NCBI RefSeq assembly: GCF_900167255.1
Contig: NZ_FUYB01000010.1
Location: 48,501 to 112,500, forward strand
DNA: 64,000 nt
Reading direction: 5' to 3'
DNA from: Thiothrix eikelboomii
GTDB lineage: Bacteria > Pseudomonadota > Gammaproteobacteria > Thiotrichales > Thiotrichaceae
Both the position numbers and the translations under genes were made by a program. The notes under the pieces were generated by a model. The model searched no databases. It saw only the letters and a program-made list of their open reading frames with translations, and was not told where the DNA came from. Shown here piece by piece: positions 45,523-54,316 of the stretch. Each line of letters starts with the position of its first letter. Positions within the stretch are counted from its first letter, which is position 1.

Positions 45523-47265
45523 ATGGAAGCAGCCACTCGTCTTAGTCAGAACATTGCAAGCACGATTATTGAAGGCTTCAATCGCCATTTTAGTATCTTT
45601 CAACAAATTACTTCGGGTGCACGCGAACGCTTTGCCAAAGCGGATTGGCATGCTGTGCAACGCGCTTCTCGTGAACGTATCATGCTCTATGATCACCGGA
45701 TTGAGGAAACTATTGCCTTAGTGCGTGGTTTATACGGAATCAAACAGCTCGATACAGAGCTTTGGAAACAGATTAAACTCTGCTATATGCGCTTATTGTC
45801 ATATCACCAACAGCCTGAGCTAGCTGAAACTTTCTATAACTCAGTGTTCTGCCATCAGTTTGAGCGCATTTATTACACCAATGAATTTATTTTCGTCCGT
45901 AATGCAATTTCAACCGATTATATTGAATCGACTGACTCAGAACAGGTTAGTTATCAAGCTTACTACCCTAATGAGATTGGTTTGATTGCAGCGATTCGTC
46001 AAATTATTCAGCAAGCTAATTTCACTACCCCCTTTGAAAATCTTGAGCGCGATATTCGAAGTATTCGCCGGGCGATTGTTAAACGGTTTCGAGGTAAGCT
46101 AGCGCGTAAAACTCATCTGAACTTTCAGCTCAGTGTGATTTGCAGCCCTTTTTTCCGTAATAAAGCTGCCTATATTGTTGGGCATTATAGCAATGGTCGG
46201 GAAGATGAAGGCTTCGCTCTGGCGGTTTTAAATAATGAACAAGGTCAGCTGTATATTGATGCGCTACTGATCGGTGAAAAGCAGTTATCCGTTGTATTTA
46301 GCTATTCACAAGCTTATTTCATGATTGAGCACCAAATTCCCTCGGCTATTGTTTCATTTTTACAAACGATTTTACCAGAACGCACCCGTTCAGAATTATA
46401 TTCAGCAATCGGTTTACACAAGCAGGGTAAATCAGATTTTTATCGCCATTTCTTGCATCACATGCGTCATTCTAGTGATCAATTTGTGATTGCCCCGGGG
46501 ATTCGCGGCATGGTGATGATGGTTTTCACCCTACCCTCTTATCGCTATGTTTTTAAAATTATTAAAGATAAATTTGCACCACAAAAAGAGTTCACCCGCA
46601 AAGTCGTTGCGGAAAAATATCAACTGGTTAAACGCCATGATCGTGTCGGGCGTATGGCAGATATGTTGGAATACTCGGATGTTAGTCTACCCGAGAATCG
46701 AATTCAGCCTGAGCTATTAAAAGAATTACTTGAAACTTGCGCAAGCAGTATGAGCCTCGAGAATGGTAAAGTGATTTTCAAGCACATCTATATTGAGCGG
46801 CGCATGATTCCTTTGAATATTTATCTAGAAACCGCCACCGATGCTCAACTCGAGCGAGTGATTCGTGATTACGGTGATGCGATTAAGCAACTAGCCGCTG
46901 CGAATATTTTCCCTGGTGATTTTTTATATAAAAACTTTGGTGTCACTCAGCTTGGGCGAGTAGTATTTTATGATTATGATGAAATCACTTATATGACGGA
47001 ATGTAATTTCCGCAAAATCCCGCCACCTCGATTCCCCGAAGATGAGTTCAGTTCAGAGCCTTGGTATTCGATTGAGCCAAATGATGTCTTCCCAGAAGAG
47101 TTTGGTACTTTTCTTTTAACCAACCCAAAGATCCGTAAAATCTTTATGAAATACCATAAAGACTTACTCAGTGCTGCTTATTGGCAAAAGAAGAAAGATA
47201 ATATTCAAAATGGAATTTATGAAGATGTCTTCCCTTATCCTGAGGATCTACGCTTTAAGCGCTAG
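45523..47265 (+). CDS. aceK: Isocitrate dehydrogenase kinase/phosphatase
   Basis: A 580-residue bifunctional enzyme that phosphorylates and dephosphorylates isocitrate dehydrogenase to divide carbon between the TCA cycle and the glyoxylate bypass. The N-terminal regulatory half includes RVEETIALVRGL-type sequence (here RIEETIALVRGLYG). The kinase half has the signature APGIRGMVMMVFTLPSYRYV near 325-345, the ATP-binding lysine in FKIIKDKF, and the metal-binding VVFYDYDEITYMTEC near 480. The ATG at 45523 matches homologues; an upstream start would add about 20 unrelated residues. No aceA or aceB is in the window. Confidence 0.95.
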   Translation: MEAATRLSQNIASTIIEGFNRHFSIFQQITSGARERFAKADWHAVQRASRERIMLYDHRIEETIALVRGLYGIKQLDTELWKQIKLCYMRLLSYHQQPELAETFYNSVFCHQFERIYYTNEFIFVRNAISTDYIESTDSEQVSYQAYYPNEIGLIAAIRQIIQQANFTTPFENLERDIRSIRRAIVKRFRGKLARKTHLNFQLSVICSPFFRNKAAYIVGHYSNGREDEGFALAVLNNEQGQLYIDALLIGEKQLSVVFSYSQAYFMIEHQIPSAIVSFLQTILPERTRSELYSAIGLHKQGKSDFYRHFLHHMRHSSDQFVIAPGIRGMVMMVFTLPSYRYVFKIIKDKFAPQKEFTRKVVAEKYQLVKRHDRVGRMADMLEYSDVSLPENRIQPELLKELLETCASSMSLENGKVIFKHIYIERRMIPLNIYLETATDAQLERVIRDYGDAIKQLAAANIFPGDFLYKNFGVTQLGRVVFYDYDEITYMTECNFRKIPPPRFPEDEFSSEPWYSIEPNDVFPEEFGTFLLTNPKIRKIFMKYHKDLLSAAYWQKKKDNIQNGIYEDVFPYPEDLRFKR

Positions 47266-49292
47266 TACTGAGCCAGATTGATATTCTGGGTAATAGCTAG
47301 CACTGAAGTTCTTCGATTCGCGGCGGTTTGGCTGCTCATCACGCCGAGCAGCGTTAAACCATCGCGGCGGATAGCTTCAGAAAGCAGAATATTGCTCGTC
47401 ACCCCTACCGTATTGAGATACGAGGCTAATTGATTGAAACAAACTATTTCCTGTGCGGGGAAATGGCGCAGATAAGCATCCAAAACGGGAGTTTTGCGGC
47501 GTAACTCATTCAGTAAGCTTTGTGCTAAACCGCTGGCAACTTGTATCAAACTCGCGGGTTTTAAAGGTTTATTTAAAGCAGCTAAACTTAAACTGAGCTT
47601 AGGATCAGTGGGTATAAGGATACAAGCGCCTAACGGCAAATCCGCTAAAGCCAGCTCACCCTGCGCATTGCTCGTCACGGTATAATAATGGTCGGGATCA
47701 AAAAATAAGGTAAATGGCAAATGAGCTGCTGCCTGTCGAGTCCCAACAAATAAGACACGCACATCTAGGTAGGCAAGTTTAACTAGATTCCTTAATTGTG
47801 ATGGCTCTAATACAAACTGGAGCGCTAATTCACGACGCTGATTGGCTAAGCCCAAATGGATCAGCGGTTGTACTTGAGCATGCATAATCGCTAAGCGCTT
47901 CATTGCAAAGCTACGAATCGGCGAATAATCCAAGTCCACTAAGCGTTGTTGCTCGACTGAGCCTGATTGTAGGGCTTTTAAAGCCGGTTGTAGGAGCTTA
48001 TCACCGATGGCTTGTTGCTCAGCCCCAACACTGCCTAAAGGATGCCCATCAGCTCGCCCCTCGCTAAACTCGTGGATACGCTGTGTTAACCAAGTTTCTA
48101 GTTGCTGCGCGCCAAATGGGTCGAATTGGCGATATTCGCCTAAACTCAGACTCGAATAGTGGGCTAAATAAGCATGATAGCGAAACTCGGTTAAACCCAG
48201 CCCCAAAGCCATGAAGCTCTCGGGAATAACCCGACGCATATCATGAATTTGAGCCTCAGTTTCAGTACCATCGACCTGCAGGATTTGATTCGCTGCTTGC
48301 ACCAAAATCGGTGCATATTCAAGACTCAGCTGTTTGGGTTCTGCGGCAAACCCTAAAATACAAACCACGCCATCATCGGCGATATTGCCGCCAATCCGTG
48401 CAGGATAAAGATTAATTTTGGGTAGCTCGCCACCTGCTACGGCTTGCAAGCGATTACCGGAAATCTCACAACCCTCTAAAACACCGGCCAAAGAGATCGA
48501 ATGCGCCCCCTTAGTAGCAATCAGATTAGAGCGGATCACTAATTGCCGTTGCATACCATCACTGGCAAAAATACCTTGGAGTGGACCATTCGGCGCACTA
48601 ATCTGGCAGTTTTGGATCGTCACATTTTCCATGATCGTACCTGCCATTTGATCCGCAAGGCGGCGATATTGATCGCCTTCACGCCGACCTAAAGCCGGTG
48701 GAATCAGCTGAATGGCATCCCGATGTGCCTCAGTATACGTGCGCTGATCACGAATGATCAAACCATCCACCACGACATGATTGCTCCATACCCGTACCGC
48801 ATCGGTTTGCTCAGGCAAAGTCAGCTGAATATTATCTTTACCCTTAAAAACTGCCCGCTGCCCACTAGGGTTGACCTGTTGATAAGACTCGGTAGCAAAC
48901 TCATCCCAATTAATGGTACTCGCTTGACCACTTTCCTCATCCACCATGTATAAATATTCACTTTGCTTGGCAGCAGGCGCAAGAAAGAAATCATTGGTGG
49001 CAGCTAAAGCTTTTAATTTAGCTGGATATTCGCTCAGGACCTGTTTAGCACGGGCAGCACGCTGTTGATAGCTCAGCCAATTGGCTTGCATCAGCGCAAT
49101 TTTCTGCTCAATACCAGCAGGTGGCTGCGGAGAGTCTTTGAGTATGATTAAATTTTGAATATACGCTGGCAAATAATGAGGTGACTCTGGATCAAGGTAT
49201 TTAGCCGTTTGCACTAAATCCTCATTGGCTTTTTTTAATTGCCGCACATAGTCAGTCGCGAGCGTATGCCCTTGCACACTTGGTTCACTCAT
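47262..49292 (-). CDS. Unknown cytosolic protein with central beta-helix
   Basis: A 676-residue protein with no signal peptide. Residues 1-110 are helical and charged. Residues 165-290 look like parallel beta-helix turns (HVVVDGLIIRDQRTY, NVTIQNCQISAPNGPLQGIF, LVIRSNLIATKGAHSISLAG). A helical region follows (about 390-510). Near 540-590 FTLFFDPDHYYTVTSNAQGE and LPLGACILIP resemble a carboxypeptidase regulatory-like beta domain. I know no named family. It lies 31 bp after the phosphofructokinase stop, with a good ribosome site, so the two are probably co-transcribed. Its stop overlaps that of aceK. Confidence 0.7.
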   Translation of the reverse strand: MSEPSVQGHTLATDYVRQLKKANEDLVQTAKYLDPESPHYLPAYIQNLIILKDSPQPPAGIEQKIALMQANWLSYQQRAARAKQVLSEYPAKLKALAATNDFFLAPAAKQSEYLYMVDEESGQASTINWDEFATESYQQVNPSGQRAVFKGKDNIQLTLPEQTDAVRVWSNHVVVDGLIIRDQRTYTEAHRDAIQLIPPALGRREGDQYRRLADQMAGTIMENVTIQNCQISAPNGPLQGIFASDGMQRQLVIRSNLIATKGAHSISLAGVLEGCEISGNRLQAVAGGELPKINLYPARIGGNIADDGVVCILGFAAEPKQLSLEYAPILVQAANQILQVDGTETEAQIHDMRRVIPESFMALGLGLTEFRYHAYLAHYSSLSLGEYRQFDPFGAQQLETWLTQRIHEFSEGRADGHPLGSVGAEQQAIGDKLLQPALKALQSGSVEQQRLVDLDYSPIRSFAMKRLAIMHAQVQPLIHLGLANQRRELALQFVLEPSQLRNLVKLAYLDVRVLFVGTRQAAAHLPFTLFFDPDHYYTVTSNAQGELALADLPLGACILIPTDPKLSLSLAALNKPLKPASLIQVASGLAQSLLNELRRKTPVLDAYLRHFPAQEIVCFNQLASYLNTVGVTSNILLSEAIRRDGLTLLGVMSSQTAANRRTSVLAITQNINLAQY

Positions 49293-49323
49293 ACCTTCCC
49301 CCTTTGCTGCTAAAACTGCGCCA

Positions 49324-50610
49324 CTAGCCCATTAGTTGCGGTTGCCCCGTATTTTCACGCACACTAAACCACAATTCCCCACAAGGGTTAACAGTACGCT
49401 GCTGCCCTTTTAAAGCGCGAATCGGTACATGAGTTAAACGCCCATTCCAATCACCGATCAACATACCGCCCTTACCCGCCATTGCAGCATGCACAGCAGC
49501 TCGTGCTAATTGATCACAATACAACTGATCCGAAGCCGTCGGAGGTGCAGAGCGAATTAAATAGCTTGGCTCGATGTATTTTAAACCAAAAGGGATCGGT
49601 AATTGGCTGAAATGCTCAGTGATTTTTTGCTTTAAATATAAGCCAATATCGCCTAATTTAGCATTGCCCGAAGCATCACAACCGACGCCCTGCACTAAAT
49701 CCTGCCCTGCACCCTCGGCAACCACCACCACCGCATGATGGCGACTGGCTAAGCGTTGCTCCAATAAGGTGAGTAAGCCATTCTTACCCTCTAAACTAAA
49801 GGGAACTTCAGGCAATAAACAAACATTGGCATTACCCGAGGCTACGCAAGCAGTTGCCGTAATAAAACCCGCATGCCGCCCCATTAATTTGACCAAACCT
49901 ACACCATTAGGCATGCCCTTGGCCTCTACATTGGCGACATTAATCGCTTTAACAGCTTCAGCCACCGCCGTATCAAACCCAAAAGTACGACGCACATAAG
50001 GAATATCATTATCAATCGTTTTCGGAATACCGACGATGGAAATCGCTAAAGCACGCGCCCGAATCTCATTCCATAACGCCTCTGCCCCACGCATTGAGCC
50101 GTCACCGCCGATCACAAACAACATATCAATCTTGTGTTTTTGCAAATTATCGACTATTTCATTAGTGGGCGGCGTCCCGCGTGAAGAACCAAGGAGAGTA
50201 CCACCATTCCCCTTAATACCTGATACCGTATCGGGTGTAAGTGTGATGGGCGCACTTCCTAGATTGCCAAGACCATGATAGCCATAACGGATACCTAAAA
50301 TATCTCGACAGCCATAGACATGCCATAATTGCATGACCAAACCACGAATCACTGCGTTTAAGCCCGGGCATAAACCACCGCAGGTCACAATCGCAGCTCT
50401 GGTTTTGTTTGCTTCAAAAAACAGGAATTCACGCGGGCCAGCCAATTCCAAGGTTGCTACAGATTGCAGTTCAAACCCTAAGTCTTGGCAATGGACTTCA
50501 GGCTGCAATAATAAACGCTCGTGCTCATTGCGATAGCTAAAATTTAATAAGCGGTGTAAGGGATTTGGGTGCTGACAAACGCCTAAGTGATCAATACTGA
50601 AATCCGCCAC
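49324..50610 (-). CDS. 6-phosphofructokinase, ATP type by signature
   Basis: A 428-residue enzyme phosphorylating fructose 6-phosphate. TCGGLCPGLNAVIRGLVM near 75-92 opens the fold, FVIGGDGSMRGAEAL near 168 binds the nucleotide, and GIPKTIDNDIPYVRRTFGFD near 195-214 is the substrate motif. Glycine after GGD (GGDGS, not GGDDS) favours ATP over pyrophosphate as donor. PNGVGLVKLMGRHAGFITA near 238 is conserved. The extra ~70 residues at the N-terminus match the longer plant/spirochete-like clade rather than E. coli PfkA. The start is GTG with AAGGAC upstream. Confidence 0.88.
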   Translation of the reverse strand: MADFSIDHLGVCQHPNPLHRLLNFSYRNEHERLLLQPEVHCQDLGFELQSVATLELAGPREFLFFEANKTRAAIVTCGGLCPGLNAVIRGLVMQLWHVYGCRDILGIRYGYHGLGNLGSAPITLTPDTVSGIKGNGGTLLGSSRGTPPTNEIVDNLQKHKIDMLFVIGGDGSMRGAEALWNEIRARALAISIVGIPKTIDNDIPYVRRTFGFDTAVAEAVKAINVANVEAKGMPNGVGLVKLMGRHAGFITATACVASGNANVCLLPEVPFSLEGKNGLLTLLEQRLASRHHAVVVVAEGAGQDLVQGVGCDASGNAKLGDIGLYLKQKITEHFSQLPIPFGLKYIEPSYLIRSAPPTASDQLYCDQLARAAVHAAMAGKGGMLIGDWNGRLTHVPIRALKGQQRTVNPCGELWFSVRENTGQPQLMG

Positions 50611-50646
50611 GATAAGTCCTTTAATATAGACAAGGTAAAACCATAG

Positions 50647-51048
50647 ATGCTAAACAATATCACAGACTGGCTAGCGCAACACCACACACTCCTGTACTGG
50701 TTTGGCATTACCTCATTCTTTATGTTCGTGCTTTCTTTGTTGCTCTTACCTTGGTTACTCAACAAAATTCCAGCCGATTACTTTATGCATAAAGAAGAAA
50801 AGCATAAATTCAATCCCTTCAATCCGATTAATATCATTCGCAACTTGCTGGGGCTGTGCATCCTCATCTGTGGGGTATTTATGTTGATCTTACCCGGCCA
50901 AGGTATTCTAGGTATTTTGCTGGGTCTTACGTTGATGAATTTCCCCGGTAAATATTCCATCGAACGTTGGGTAGTAACCCGTAAAGGGGTACTAGAGAGT
51001 ATCAATTGGATTCGTAAAAAAGGTGGGCAGCCGCCTTTACAGGTTTAG
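50647..51048 (+). CDS. Small membrane protein, PGPGW-like family
   Basis: A 133-residue inner-membrane protein. One helix is near 19-39 (FGITSFFMFVLSLLLLPWLL) and a hydrophobic pair near 67-95 surrounds LILPGQGILGILLGLTLMNF. This resembles the PGPGW putative transmembrane family, in which a short Pro-Gly-rich turn joins two helices. It is followed by a basic end (RWVVTRKGVLESINWIRKKG). Function is unknown. It is divergent from the phosphofructokinase gene. Confidence 0.7.
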   Translation: MLNNITDWLAQHHTLLYWFGITSFFMFVLSLLLLPWLLNKIPADYFMHKEEKHKFNPFNPINIIRNLLGLCILICGVFMLILPGQGILGILLGLTLMNFPGKYSIERWVVTRKGVLESINWIRKKGGQPPLQV

Positions 51049-51074
51049 AGTTAACGGGATACTGGCTGGTTATG

Positions 51075-51107
51075 AACATTAGCCCAACATGCGGTTGGGC
51101 TAATGTT
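51075..51107. terminator. Bidirectional terminator
   Basis: A perfect 14-bp stem, AACATTAGCCCAAC with GTTGGGCTAATGTT, and a 5-nt loop ATGCG, between the small membrane protein gene (plus) and the SdrD-B protein gene (minus). Confidence 0.75.
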
Positions 51108-51120
51108 TGATCGTTAGTCG

Positions 51121-54100
51121 TTAAACTTTGCGCCGTCTCCAGAACGCTAATCCGGTCAATAACATGGATAGCAGACCTAAGCCCCATTGGCTTAAAGTAG
51201 GTATTTGTAAATTACCCTCAGACGGCAAGAAACCAAAACCTACGGTTAAATTCGTCGAGGGGTCATTATCACCGTCATTCGTAGGCTCACCGCCCCAAGT
51301 TAATTTAATCGGTAAACTACCGACCGAACCATCGGTTTTAGTAATACCATTGCTATCGTTATTGACATTATCATTAGGATCACTTCCTCCTTGCGTTAAG
51401 TTATAACCTACAGGCGGCGTGACTCGAAGGACATAATCACCTTCACGCAAGTTCCCAAAGAAGTATTCCCCATTACTGCCTGTTGTTTGTGACCCCACCG
51501 TCTTGCCATAAATATCGGTCACGGGTTTACCATCCAGACCGACTAAACTCACCGTGGCTTTTGGAATACCCGGTTCACCCGCCTCTTGCTTACCATCACC
51601 ATCAAGATCCACCCACAAGCGACTGCCTAAACCGACCGAGCGATAGAAACCACAGTCAACGGTATGGTTCACCAAGCCACTCTTACCCTCCAAACTCATG
51701 AGCTTGAAAGATAAGGTTTGGAAACCATCATCAACCGCTTTGCAGTTACTATCGGTATTGGAATTATTATTATCTGGATCAGCCCCACCGGGTGAGAGTT
51801 GATAACCTAGACTGGGTTGAACATGAATGCCATAACTACCGGGAATCAAATGAGTGAATTGATATTTACCATCCGCGCCCGTGGTAACACTGGTCACGGC
51901 TTTCCCAGTGGCATCATAAACCGTAGAAATACCATCGGCGGCTGTTAGTGTGACAATGGCACCACTGACCCCACCTTCACCCGCATCTTGCACCCCATCG
52001 GCATTTTTATCCTCCCAAATCAGATCACCCAAGGTCAGGGTTGGATAAAAACCGCAATCAGCCGTTAAATTGCCATTGCTGCCGTCGCCATCAATCAATA
52101 AATCTGGCTCAGTTCCTTCAGCTAAACTAAAGATCGGGGTTTTAGCCAAGCCTTGTTGATCCAAAATACAATTGCTATCGGAATTATGCGTATCCTCATC
52201 CACATCCAAACCACCGAGGCTTAGATAATAGCCAGCCGGCTGCTGCACGGTAATTTGATAATCACCCGCCGGTAAATGTGTAAACTGATATTTCCCATCG
52301 GCAGTCGTGATTTGAGCAGGCACTGTCTTGCCATCGAGGTCTTGAGCAGCCACACCACTGGCGGTTAACAGCGTCACGGTAGCTCCCGCTAAACCTAACT
52401 CGTCAGGATCACGAATTCCATCACCATCACCATCCATCCAAATCGAGTCACCCACATTCACAGCGGAAGCTGCGACTTTAGGGGGCAAGACTCCAAAGTC
52501 GATGGTTAAATTCGAGCGTTCATCCGCTGTACCCGCACCATCCTCACCCGCCACACCATTCACCGTCGGTGATTCTTGAGTCGGCTCATCGGCTGTTAAG
52601 CTGATCAAACTTGAGCATAAGCCCATGTTGATCATATCCGTACCATTGTCGTTATTATCGACATTCAGATTAGCATCTTGCTCATTGCCACCGGTACTGG
52701 CGGTATAACCAAGTAATAGAGATTTAGCGGTAAAATTAGCCGCGCTCAGGCAGACTTGATAATTGCCGACCGCTAAGCCACTGAATAAATAATAGCCATC
52801 TTGAGTCGTGGCTGTTTCCAGTACCACGCCTTTGTCGTCCCGCAATTCGACTTGAACGCCATTCATGATGGCAGCCTCACCTTGATCGCGTTTACCATTA
52901 TTGGCATAAGCGGCAACACCGGCGCCATCATCCACCCAGACTTGGTTACCAAGGCTATGCAGAGGTTGTTTGGACTGATAGAAGCCACAGTCAAGCGTCA
53001 TATTGCCATTTGCATCATCTCCATCAGTGGTAGGCTCACTACCCGCCGTTAAGCTGATGGGTAAGGTCTCAGCACCGCTATTATTCGCAACGCAATTATT
53101 ATCCTTATCATTGGCATCCGTATTCGCATCAACACCCCCGGAGCTGACCAGATAGCCCGCTGGTGGAGCAACTTTAAGAATATAATCCCCCTCAGGGAGA
53201 TTAGTGAAGGTATAAGCACCTGTCGCGCCAATAGTTTGCGTACCCACCACGACATTATCCAAATCACGTGCCACCGTGCCATCCGCTTTCAGCAGGCTAA
53301 CCACAGCTCCGACTAAGCCAAATTCACCTTTGGATTGCTGACCATCTTCATTCGCATCCAACCAGATAAAACTTCCAAGGCTCATCGGCGTTTGAGGACG
53401 CTTGCTAATCGTGACTTGATAATCCTCAACCTCACCATCTGCTGCCTCACCCGTAATACCATCCCCCCCTAAACTTGAGCAGCGGAAACGGGCATAACTC
53501 GCCCCCTCCATCGCAAAGGAGGGAACATCAATACTCAGTTTATTAACCCCTGCTAGGAGCGGGGTATTGGTCAAGATCTGTTCTGCAGGCCCTGTCCAGC
53601 TGCCATCACCGTTCCAGTCAAGCCAAGCATTGAGCTTGCAAGCATTACTGGCCACGACATCTAAAGCAACGCCTGTTGCGCCTAGCGCCAAGGTATCAAA
53701 GGTGACACCATCCTCATCATCCGGTGTCGTACAATTTCCATAGGAGGGAGTCCCCTTTGAATCGTCATCTTTAGTCGCCATGCCGACTAAAGCCCCTCCA
53801 TCCGCCATGAAGCCCGGATCACTATCCACACAGCTGCCGAGAAATACTCCCGTACCTAATTGATGGCGTGCTCCATTACTAGCAGTCAGTGAAGGATAAA
53901 GGGGATCAGGTGCATCACCATAATCAAAAGGGACGAGCAATTTGATACAAGACTCGTCATCCTCGACGGGCAAACCACTCGCACGATTGCCTGGGGTCGA
54001 GTCAATATCAGTACCATCTGCTTTAATGACTTGAGTACAATTAGTAATGGTCTCACTCGCTTGAACACTGGAAAGAACCGCCAGCAAGCTGAGCATTGAT

Positions 54101-54132
54101 ATGCTTAAAGGGAGCTTTGTTATTTTCATCAT
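51121..54132 (-). CDS. Large surface protein with GEVED domain, five SdrD-B repeats and IPTL-CTERM sorting signal
   Basis: A 1003-residue secreted protein. The signal peptide ends near VQA-SE. A GEVED domain at about 65-245 ends with GEAADGEVEDYQVTI. Five SdrD-B-like Ca-binding beta domains follow, each beginning with a phrase such as LGSFIWLDANEDGQQ, LGNQVWVDDGAG, VGDSIWMDGDGDGIRD, LGDLIWEDKNADGVQD or LGSRLWVDLDGDGKQE and ending in GxYxFTxLPxGxY. The last 28 residues, IPTLSQWGLGLLSMLL plus a short helix and RRRKV, are an IPTL-CTERM tripartite signal, normally cut by exosortase H (XrtH). A matrix or adhesion role is inferred. Confidence 0.9.
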   Translation of the reverse strand: MMKITKLPLSISMLSLLAVLSSVQASETITNCTQVIKADGTDIDSTPGNRASGLPVEDDESCIKLLVPFDYGDAPDPLYPSLTASNGARHQLGTGVFLGSCVDSDPGFMADGGALVGMATKDDDSKGTPSYGNCTTPDDEDGVTFDTLALGATGVALDVVASNACKLNAWLDWNGDGSWTGPAEQILTNTPLLAGVNKLSIDVPSFAMEGASYARFRCSSLGGDGITGEAADGEVEDYQVTISKRPQTPMSLGSFIWLDANEDGQQSKGEFGLVGAVVSLLKADGTVARDLDNVVVGTQTIGATGAYTFTNLPEGDYILKVAPPAGYLVSSGGVDANTDANDKDNNCVANNSGAETLPISLTAGSEPTTDGDDANGNMTLDCGFYQSKQPLHSLGNQVWVDDGAGVAAYANNGKRDQGEAAIMNGVQVELRDDKGVVLETATTQDGYYLFSGLAVGNYQVCLSAANFTAKSLLLGYTASTGGNEQDANLNVDNNDNGTDMINMGLCSSLISLTADEPTQESPTVNGVAGEDGAGTADERSNLTIDFGVLPPKVAASAVNVGDSIWMDGDGDGIRDPDELGLAGATVTLLTASGVAAQDLDGKTVPAQITTADGKYQFTHLPAGDYQITVQQPAGYYLSLGGLDVDEDTHNSDSNCILDQQGLAKTPIFSLAEGTEPDLLIDGDGSNGNLTADCGFYPTLTLGDLIWEDKNADGVQDAGEGGVSGAIVTLTAADGISTVYDATGKAVTSVTTGADGKYQFTHLIPGSYGIHVQPSLGYQLSPGGADPDNNNSNTDSNCKAVDDGFQTLSFKLMSLEGKSGLVNHTVDCGFYRSVGLGSRLWVDLDGDGKQEAGEPGIPKATVSLVGLDGKPVTDIYGKTVGSQTTGSNGEYFFGNLREGDYVLRVTPPVGYNLTQGGSDPNDNVNNDSNGITKTDGSVGSLPIKLTWGGEPTNDGDNDPSTNLTVGFGFLPSEGNLQIPTLSQWGLGLLSMLLTGLAFWRRRKV

Positions 54133-54213
54133 TAATGCCCTGGCATTTGTTGTAATTGAGATCCGCTAAACACTTGTTATAAAAAATAAACCGAGGATCA
54201 AAGGGTCAAAGAG

Positions 54214-54263
54214 TCAAAATAAAAAATCATGAGTCAATCGACCGAAGCAGCAAACTGCCTCGG
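54214..54263 (-). terminator. Terminator after the GEVED/DUF11 gene
   Basis: On the minus strand CCGAGGCAG pairs CTGCTTCGG with one mismatch around TTTG (54242-54263). A T-rich tract (TTTTTTATTTT) follows about 15 nt on. Confidence 0.5.
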
Positions 54264-54316
54264 CCTCGTTCATGGCTTACTGAGTGACGTACTGAATCAC
54301 GCTGACTGAGTGAGCA

